Shown here piece after piece: positions 58,191-64,000 of a DNA stretch of 64,000 nt (positions within the stretch are counted from its first letter, which is position 1; each line of letters starts with the position of its first letter). Under the pieces are notes generated by a model. That model did no database searches. It was not told the DNA's origin and saw only the letters and a program-made list of their open reading frames with translations. Both the position numbers and the translations under genes were made by a program. This stretch comes from Pseudomonas wadenswilerensis (GTDB lineage Bacteria; Pseudomonadota; Gammaproteobacteria; Pseudomonadales; Pseudomonadaceae): contig NZ_UIDD01000010.1 in the NCBI RefSeq assembly GCF_900497695.1, forward strand, positions 1 to 64,000. The letters run 5' to 3'.

Positions 58191-60062
58191 TCAGTAGCGA
58201 GTGATATCCGCCTTGGCTTCCAACTGCTTGCGGTACGCCGCGAAGTCCTGCTGGCCAGCACGCGAAGCGAGGAAGCGGCGGTAGGTCGCCTTCTCTTCTT
58301 CAGTGGCCGCAGCGCCTTCGTTGACGCCGTTCAGGCGCAGTACCACCAGGCTACCGTCCGCCAGGGTGACGCTGGTGTACACCGGCTTGTCCTTGGCTTC
58401 TGGCTTGCTCATGCGGAACACCGCCTGCAGCTCGACCGGGTCGATACCTTCCTGGCTGCGCGACACCGCTTCCTGGACCTTCCAGGCTTGACCATCCTGG
58501 CTGGCCGCCAGGGCAATCTTGCCATCGCGCAGACCGGCGATCAGGGCATCGGCCTTGGTCTTCAGAGCGGCAGTCGCCTGCTCTTTGGCCAGGTGCTTGC
58601 GGATGCTCTCGGAGACGACTTCAAGGCCCAGTTGCTCAGGCTTGCGGTGTTCCTTGACGCGCAGCACCACGATGGTTTCCGGATCCAGCTCGATCGCCGT
58701 GCTGTTGGAACCCTCTTCCAGCACTTCGGTGCTGAACGCGGCCTGGATCACGGCACGGTTGGCAGTGATGCCTTCGCCGCCTTCGCGACCGAACGCTGGC
58801 GAGGTGTGCACGTTGAGGCCCAGTTCCTGAGCCGGCTGGGCCAGGTCGGAGGCTTCGAATGCCGAGTCTTCCAGTTGCTTGGTCACTTCGACGAAGCGCT
58901 GTTCGACCTGCTGGGTCTTGAGCTCACGGGTCAGCTTGTCTTTCAGGCTGTCGAAGCTTGGCACTTCAGGCGCCTGCACATCGAGCAGCTTGATCAGGTG
59001 GAAACCGTATTCGGTACGCACCGGCCCCGAGACCTGGTCCTTGTTCAGCGCATACAGCGCATCTTCGAAGGCCGGATCATAGACGCCCTGCCCGGCATAG
59101 CCGAGGTCACCGCCGTTGCTGGCCGAGCCCGGGTCCTGGGAGAATTCCTTGGCCAGGGTGGCAAAGCTTTCGCCCTTGGCCAGACGCGCCTGGATCTCTT
59201 CGATCTTGGCCTTGGCCTGGCCCTCGTTCACCTTGTCGTTGATTTCGACAAGGATATGCGCGGCATGACGCTGCTCGGCGAGGTTGGCGATTTCTTTCTC
59301 ATACAGTGCCTTGAGCTCGTCCTGGTTGACTTCAACCTGGTCGAAGAACGCGGATTTCTTCAGCTCGATGTAGTCGATGACGACCTGATCGGGGCTCATG
59401 AATTCCTTGGCGTGCTCGTCGTAGTGAGCCTTGATCTGCTCGTCGGTGACCTTGACCGCGGCCGGGTCGGCCTTGAACGTCAGCGAGGCGAAATCACGGG
59501 TCTGCTTTTCCAGGCGGGCAAAGGCGTCGACCTGGTCATCGGTGACAAAACCGCTGCCGGCAAGGCCGGTGCGCAGTTGGCCGATGAGCATTTCCTGGGC
59601 TAGCATTTCGCGGAATTGCAGACGGCCGTAGCCCATCTGGCGAATGACCTGGTCGAAACGCTCGGCGCTGAACTTGCCATCTTCCTGGAATTCAGGCGTT
59701 TGCAGGATCAGTTGGTCGAGGGCCGCCTCGGAGAAAGCGAACTTGGCGTCTTCGGCGCCCTGGAGCAGCAACTTGCGATCGATCAGCCCCTTGAGCGCGG
59801 CTTCACGCAGCATTTGCTCGTTGAGCATGGCCGGATCGAAATCCTTGCCCAGCTGTTGCATCAGCTGCCGACGTTGCATGTCGACGGCCTGGCTCAGCTC
59901 GTTCTGGCTGATCGTGTCGCCATTGACCTTGGCAGCGTCCTGGCTGTTGGTGGTGGCCTGGAAGATGGCATCGAAGCCGGTCAGTGCCATCAAGGCTACG
60001 ATGACACCGATGATGGTCTTGGCAATCCAACCTTGTGAATTGTCCCTGATATTCTGCAGCAT
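58191..60062 (-). CDS. ppiD: Peptidyl-prolyl isomerase-type periplasmic chaperone PpiD
   Basis: A 623-aa inner-membrane-anchored folding factor. One transmembrane helix near residues 16-35 (TIIGVIVALMALTGF) is followed by a SurA-like N-terminal domain, a parvulin (PpiC) domain at about 265-355 (RHAAHILVEINDKVNEGQ to YGFHLIKLLDVQ), and a C-terminal region. Assists outer-membrane and periplasmic protein folding. It sits beside hupB and lon, the order usual in proteobacteria. MLQNIRDNSQGW starts the protein. Confidence 0.93.
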   Translation of the reverse strand: MLQNIRDNSQGWIAKTIIGVIVALMALTGFDAIFQATTNSQDAAKVNGDTISQNELSQAVDMQRRQLMQQLGKDFDPAMLNEQMLREAALKGLIDRKLLLQGAEDAKFAFSEAALDQLILQTPEFQEDGKFSAERFDQVIRQMGYGRLQFREMLAQEMLIGQLRTGLAGSGFVTDDQVDAFARLEKQTRDFASLTFKADPAAVKVTDEQIKAHYDEHAKEFMSPDQVVIDYIELKKSAFFDQVEVNQDELKALYEKEIANLAEQRHAAHILVEINDKVNEGQAKAKIEEIQARLAKGESFATLAKEFSQDPGSASNGGDLGYAGQGVYDPAFEDALYALNKDQVSGPVRTEYGFHLIKLLDVQAPEVPSFDSLKDKLTRELKTQQVEQRFVEVTKQLEDSAFEASDLAQPAQELGLNVHTSPAFGREGGEGITANRAVIQAAFSTEVLEEGSNSTAIELDPETIVVLRVKEHRKPEQLGLEVVSESIRKHLAKEQATAALKTKADALIAGLRDGKIALAASQDGQAWKVQEAVSRSQEGIDPVELQAVFRMSKPEAKDKPVYTSVTLADGSLVVLRLNGVNEGAAATEEEKATYRRFLASRAGQQDFAAYRKQLEAKADITRY

Positions 60063-60129
60063 GCGTCCCCCAGAAACGGTTGTACTGAATGAACCAACCG
60101 TGGAGCGTGGGTAGAGTCCTGATAGAAGA

Positions 60130-60153
60130 AAGGCGCATCCGAGGATGCGCCTT
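60130..60153 (-). terminator. hupB terminator
   Basis: AAGGCGCATCC at 60130-60140 pairs with GGATGCGCCTT at 60143-60153. On the minus strand it is followed by TTTCTTCT. It lies 108 bp past the hupB stop. Confidence 0.8.
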
Positions 60154-60163
60154 CTCGTAACTG

Positions 60164-60206
60164 GCCGAGCGCCGGGAACCTGATATCAGGCCTCCCGGCG
60201 CTCGGC
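60164..60206. repeat. 43-bp near-perfect palindrome downstream of hupB
   Basis: GCCGAGCGCCGGGA at 60164-60177 is the exact complement of 60193-60206, and the loop itself holds the perfect palindrome CCTGATATCAGG (60179-60190). The short repeat AGGCGTGAGCCTG occurs twice just beyond, at 60216-60228 and 60237-60249. Together these fill the hupB-ppiD gap with secondary structure. Confidence 0.75.
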
Positions 60207-60260
60207 AGCCGGCCCAGGCGTGAGCCTGGCTCGGTTAGGCGTGAGCCTGAAGGAAGCGAC

Positions 60261-60533
60261 TTAGTTGACGGCTTCTTTCAGTGCCTTGCCAGCCTTGAAG
60301 CCAGGCTTCTTGGCGGCAGGGATTTCCAGGGTCTTGCCGGTTTGCGGGTTGCGGCCGGTGCGAGCTGGACGGTCGGTGACGGAGAAGGTACCGAAACCTA
60401 CCAGTACCACGGAGTCACCTGCCTTCAGGGCGCCGGTGACGGAATCAATTACTGCGTCCAGCGCTTTGCCAGCGGCAGCTTTCGAAATATCAGCAGATGC
60501 GGCGATAGCGTCAATCAGTTCCGACTTGTTCAC
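60261..60533 (-). CDS. hupB: DNA-binding protein HU-beta
   Basis: A 90-aa histone-like protein that bends DNA and organises the nucleoid. The body MNKSELIDAIAASADISK and the beta-arm core FGTFSVTDRPARTGRNPQTG with the conserved R-P-A-R-T-G-R-N-P run are typical of HU. The gene lies between ppiD and lon, its usual place. It ends in the terminator and palindrome downstream. Confidence 0.96.
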   Translation of the reverse strand: MNKSELIDAIAASADISKAAAGKALDAVIDSVTGALKAGDSVVLVGFGTFSVTDRPARTGRNPQTGKTLEIPAAKKPGFKAGKALKEAVN

Positions 60534-60681
60534 TCTAAGTCCCCTTATATCTCTATTGAGTTTGTTTCTAAGTATGTAATGAAAAGCTAAACGAGCGCTG
60601 GGTGGCCTGTTGACACTTAAGTGCCGCTTTATAACAAGGGCCTGAAAATACTGTCAAGAAAGCCCCCCAGCCAAATACGTA

Positions 60682-63078
60682 CTAATGTGTGCTGATTCTT
60701 TCCTTGGAATCGCTGTCGCGCTTTTCATCCTTGGCGACAATCTCCGGAGCCACATCGGGCAAGGGCTCCGGGGCGTATTGCAGCGCAATTTGGAGGACTT
60801 CGTCAATCCATTTGACCGGTTTAATCTGCAGATCCTGCTTAATATTCTCAGGAATTTCCTTCAGATCACGCACATTCTCTTCCGGAATGATCACCGTCTT
60901 GATTCCACCACGGTGCGCGGCCAGCAGTTTTTCCTTCAAACCGCCAATCGCCAGCACTTGACCACGCAGGGTAATCTCGCCAGTCATCGCCACATCGGCA
61001 CGCACCGGGATCTGGGTCAGGGCCGAGACCAGAGCGGTGCACATGCCGATACCGGCACTTGGACCATCCTTGGGCGTGGCACCTTCGGGCATGTGGATGT
61101 GGGTGTCGCGCTTCTCGTGGAAGTCAGCAGGAATCCCCAGGCTCCTGGCCCGGCTGCGCACGACGGTTTGCGCGGCAGTGATGGACTCGACCATCACATC
61201 ACCGAGCGAACCGGTCTTGATCAGCTGGCCCTTGCCCGGAATGACCGCGGCCTCGATGGTCAACAGCTCACCGCCCACCTGGGTCCAGGCAAGACCAGTG
61301 ACCTGACCGACCTGATCCTGCTGCTCGGCCAGACCGTAACGGTATTTGCGCACGCCAAGGTAGTGCTCGAGCTGCTCGCCCGTGACCTTCACCGCCACTT
61401 GCTTGAGCCCGGAGTGCTCCTTGACCACCTTGCGGCAGATCTTCGCGATCTGGCGCTCCAGGCCCCGCACACCGGCTTCGCGGGTGTAATAGCGGATGAT
61501 GTCGCGGATTGCCGAGACGTCTACCTCCAGCTCGCCCTTCTTCAGGCCGTTGGCCTTGATCTGCTTGGGCGACAGGTACTTGACCGCGATGTTGATCTTC
61601 TCGTCCTCGGTGTAACCCGGCAGACGGATGACCTCCATCCGGTCCAGCAACGCTGGCGGGATGTTCATCGAGTTGGAAGTGCAGAGGAACATCACGTCCG
61701 AGAGGTCGTAGTCGACTTCCAGGTAGTGATCGTTGAAGTTGTGGTTCTGCTCGGGGTCGAGTACCTCCAGCAGCGCCGAGGCAGGATCGCCACGCATGTC
61801 GCTGCCCATCTTGTCGATTTCGTCGAGCAGGAACAGCGGGTTGCGCACGCCAACCTTGGTCATTTTCTGAATCAGACGACCGGGCATCGAACCGATGTAG
61901 GTACGGCGGTGGCCGCGAATCTCGGCTTCATCACGCACGCCACCGAGGGCCATGCGCACGAACTTGCGGTTGGTGGCACTGGCGATCGACTCGGCCAGCG
62001 AGGTTTTACCCACGCCAGGCGGCCCTACCAGGCACAGTACCGGGCCACGGATCTTTTTCACCCGCTTCTGCACGGCGAGGTACTCAAGGATGCGCTCCTT
62101 GACCTCTTCCAGCCCGTAGTGGTCGGCGTCGAGGATTTCCTCGGCCTTGGCCAGGTCCAGGCGCACCTTGCTCTGAGCCTTCCACGGCACCTGCACCAGC
62201 CAGTCGAGGTAGGAACGCACCACGGTGGCTTCGGCCGACATCGGCGACATCTGCTTGAGCTTGTTCAGCTCGGCCTGGGCCTTGGCATAGGCATCCTTTG
62301 GCAGGCCAGCGGCGTCGAGGCGCTTTTTCAGCTCTTCGACTTCGTTGTGACCTTCTTCGCTGTCGCCGAGCTCTTTCTGAATGGCCTTCATCTGCTCATT
62401 CAGGTAGTACTCGCGCTGGCTGCGCTCCATCTGTTTCTTGACCCGGCCACGGATACGCTTCTCGACCTGCAGCAGGTCGATTTCGGCATCCAGCAGCGCC
62501 AGCACGTGTTCGACACGGGCAGACAGGTCGAGGATTTCGAGGATTTCCTGCTTCTGTTCGATCTTCAGCGCCATGTGCGCTGCCATGGTGTCGACCAGAC
62601 GACCGGGTTCGTCGATGCTGTTGAGCGACGAAAGGACTTCAGCCGGGACTTTCTTGCCCAGCTGAACATATTGTTCAAATTGTGACAGCAAGCTACGGAC
62701 GAAGACTTCAGACTCGCGCTCGGCAGCCTGGGACTCGTCGATCAGCGAGACTTCGGCACGAATGTGCCCGTCAACTTCGTTGAAACGCTCGACCGCACCG
62801 CGCTGTTCGCCTTCGACCAGCACCTTGACGGTGCCATCGGGCAGTTTCAGCAGTTGCAGGACGGTGGCGATGGTACCGACGCGGTACAGGGCATCTTCGC
62901 CTGGATCGTCGTCAGCGGGGTTCTTCTGGGCCAGCAGAAGGATCTGCTTCTCGCCCGTCATCGCGGCCTCAAGGGCCTCGATGGACTTCTCGCGCCCCAC
63001 GAACAGTGGGATGACCATGTGCGGATAGACGACGACATCGCGCAATGGCAGGAGAGGCAAGTCGAGGGTGGTCTTCAT
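60682..63078 (-). CDS. lon: ATP-dependent protease Lon
   Basis: A 798-aa AAA+ serine protease. An N-terminal substrate-binding domain (about 1-200, LPLLPLRDVVVYPHMVIPLFVGRE), a coiled coil, the AAA+ module (Walker A GPPGVGKTS near residues 354-362) and a C-terminal protease domain with the catalytic serine in PKDGPSAGIG and a lysine after GLKEKLLAA. Degrades damaged and regulatory proteins. Preceded by a sigma-32-like promoter and GAGG before the ATG. Confidence 0.97.
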   Translation of the reverse strand: MKTTLDLPLLPLRDVVVYPHMVIPLFVGREKSIEALEAAMTGEKQILLLAQKNPADDDPGEDALYRVGTIATVLQLLKLPDGTVKVLVEGEQRGAVERFNEVDGHIRAEVSLIDESQAAERESEVFVRSLLSQFEQYVQLGKKVPAEVLSSLNSIDEPGRLVDTMAAHMALKIEQKQEILEILDLSARVEHVLALLDAEIDLLQVEKRIRGRVKKQMERSQREYYLNEQMKAIQKELGDSEEGHNEVEELKKRLDAAGLPKDAYAKAQAELNKLKQMSPMSAEATVVRSYLDWLVQVPWKAQSKVRLDLAKAEEILDADHYGLEEVKERILEYLAVQKRVKKIRGPVLCLVGPPGVGKTSLAESIASATNRKFVRMALGGVRDEAEIRGHRRTYIGSMPGRLIQKMTKVGVRNPLFLLDEIDKMGSDMRGDPASALLEVLDPEQNHNFNDHYLEVDYDLSDVMFLCTSNSMNIPPALLDRMEVIRLPGYTEDEKINIAVKYLSPKQIKANGLKKGELEVDVSAIRDIIRYYTREAGVRGLERQIAKICRKVVKEHSGLKQVAVKVTGEQLEHYLGVRKYRYGLAEQQDQVGQVTGLAWTQVGGELLTIEAAVIPGKGQLIKTGSLGDVMVESITAAQTVVRSRARSLGIPADFHEKRDTHIHMPEGATPKDGPSAGIGMCTALVSALTQIPVRADVAMTGEITLRGQVLAIGGLKEKLLAAHRGGIKTVIIPEENVRDLKEIPENIKQDLQIKPVKWIDEVLQIALQYAPEPLPDVAPEIVAKDEKRDSDSKERISTH

Positions 63079-63137
63079 GATTTCGCCTCTACAGCGGCCT
63101 TATGGCCGGAAACCGATGGAATTTGAGCGTGGAGTTA

Positions 63138-63166
63138 ATGTGGGGGCAGGCCCGCAAAAAAACAAG
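63138..63166 (-). promoter_or_regulatory. Candidate sigma-32 (heat shock) promoter of lon
   Basis: Minus-strand CTTGTT at 63166-63161 and CCCCCACAT at 63146-63138, separated by 14 bp. This fits the heat-shock pattern CTTGAA / CCCCAT. lon is a known heat-shock gene, but the -35 here has two mismatches. Confidence 0.5.
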
Positions 63167-63180
63167 CTCTGCGACAGGAA

Positions 63181-63209
63181 AAGCAAAGGGGCCCGAAGGC
63201 CCCTTGCTT
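63181..63209 (-). terminator. clpX terminator
   Basis: GGGGCC at 63188-63193 and GGCCCC at 63198-63203 pair around CGAA, extended by AAGCAA (63181-63186) with TTGCTT (63204-63209) and a one-base bulge. On the minus strand the hairpin has a TTCG-type loop and a T-rich tail, 20 bp past the clpX stop. Confidence 0.85.
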
Positions 63210-63229
63210 GAATCGAGCCGCATGGCGAC

Positions 63230-64000
63230 TCAGACGTCGGGTGCAGCCTTGGCTTGCGGCTCGCTGTTCTCGTAGATCAACAGCGGCTGCGAAGAGCCAT
63301 CAATGACGCTCTCGTCGATCACCACCTTGCTGACATCCTTCTGCGAAGGAATCTCGTACATGGTGTCGAGCAGAATGCCTTCGAGGATCGAACGCAGGCC
63401 ACGGGCCCCGGTCTTGCGCTCCAGGGCCTTGCGGGCCACTGATTTGAGCGCATCGCTGCGGAACTCCAGGTCCACGCCTTCCATTTCGAACAGCTTGGCG
63501 TACTGCTTGGTCAGGGCGTTCTTCGGCTCGGTCAGAATCTGCATCAATGCCGCTTCGTCCAGCTCGTCGAGTGTAGCCAGAACCGGCAGACGACCGACAA
63601 ACTCCGGAATCAGACCGAACTTGACCAGATCGTCAGGCTCGACTTCACGCAGCGACTCGCCAACCTTCTTGCCTTCCTGCTTGCTGCGCACTTCGGCACC
63701 AAAGCCGATGCCGCCGCGGGTGGAGCGTGCCTGGATGACCTTTTCGAGGCCGGAGAACGCACCGCCACAGATAAACAGGATGTTACGCGTATCGACCTGC
63801 AGGAATTCCTGCTGCGGGTGCTTGCGGCCACCTTGCGGCGGAACCGAAGCGACCGTGCCTTCGATCAGCTTGAGCAGCGCCTGCTGCACGCCCTCGCCCG
63901 AAACGTCACGGGTGATCGAGGGGTTGTCCGACTTGCGCGAGATCTTGTCGATCTCGTCGATGTAGACAATGCCCATCTGGGCCTTTTCCACGTCGTAGTC
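63230..64000 (-). CDS. clpX: ClpX, ATPase subunit of the ClpXP protease (3' part, cut by window edge)
   Basis: The last 256 codons of clpX are present (from DYDVEKAQMGIVYIDEIDKIS). The Walker B motif IVYIDEIDKI, sensor-1 segment TRNILFICGGAF, IGFGAEVR and RKTGARGLRSILE of the C-terminal domain match ClpX, an unfoldase that hands proteins to ClpP. The zinc-binding N-terminus lies beyond the window edge. Followed by its terminator and then the lon promoter. Confidence 0.96.
   Translation of the reverse strand, partial: DYDVEKAQMGIVYIDEIDKISRKSDNPSITRDVSGEGVQQALLKLIEGTVASVPPQGGRKHPQQEFLQVDTRNILFICGGAFSGLEKVIQARSTRGGIGFGAEVRSKQEGKKVGESLREVEPDDLVKFGLIPEFVGRLPVLATLDELDEAALMQILTEPKNALTKQYAKLFEMEGVDLEFRSDALKSVARKALERKTGARGLRSILEGILLDTMYEIPSQKDVSKVVIDESVIDGSSQPLLIYENSEPQAKAAPDV

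Overview
The window is chromosomal DNA of a Pseudomonas, most like the P. putida / P. fluorescens complex. This rests on high GC, a Pseudomonas-type rrn leader, REP-like repeats at two places, a PQQ/Erc-style alcohol oxidation cluster, an nppA1A2BCD peptide importer, and the ppiD-hupB-lon-clpX order. No prophage, insertion sequence, integron, CRISPR array or tRNA gene was recognised; this reads as ordinary core and flexible chromosome.

Layout: 1-440 is the 5' part of a 16S rRNA gene on the minus strand, driven by three tandem promoters (650-942). From 1 to 5 kb follow an RhtA-like exporter, a small lipoprotein, an M24 aminopeptidase P and a cysteine desulfurase. 5.7-7.7 kb is a compact operon: a 34-aa Rho_N-like miniprotein, a DUF3182 protein and an alpha/beta hydrolase. 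7.7-10 kb is a SoxR redox module with a near-consensus SoxR operator. 10-13.4 kb has a GlxA regulator divergent from an isochorismatase-fold hydrolase, then an XRE-cupin regulator divergent from an EamA exporter. A palindromic site in that second divergent region recurs in front of the RhtA-like exporter 11 kb away.

13.5-19.6 kb is a complete six-gene Mrp/Pha-type cation/proton antiporter operon (A and B fused). 19.6-23.3 kb holds small unknown genes, a chemoreceptor with a C-terminal ligand-like domain, and a DksA paralogue that has lost half its zinc ligands. 23.6-28.2 kb is an Erc-type cluster: hybrid kinase, ErcA-like alcohol dehydrogenase, a 23-codon orphan pqqA and an ExaC-like aldehyde dehydrogenase. 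28.4-33 kb is one very large gene for a 1503-aa protein resembling the DUF6543 toxin-like family of Pseudomonas.

33-38.6 kb is a five-gene acyl-CoA degradation operon (synthetase, SDR, thiolase, acyl-CoA dehydrogenase, enoyl-CoA hydratase) with an AraC-type regulator next to it. 39.8-42.7 kb is the 2-aminoethylphosphonate pathway phnWX with a divergent LysR regulator. 43.7-50.5 kb carries lysine decarboxylase, dnaQ, rnhA, a methyltransferase, gloB and mltD. 50.7-58.1 kb is the peptide ABC importer, and 58.2-64 kb is ppiD, hupB, lon and the 3' part of clpX.

The most interesting items are the shared operator of two exporters, the orphan pqqA, the large toxin-like gene, the zinc-ligand-poor DksA paralogue and the miniprotein-DUF3182-hydrolase operon. 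None can be called a new system from sequence alone.
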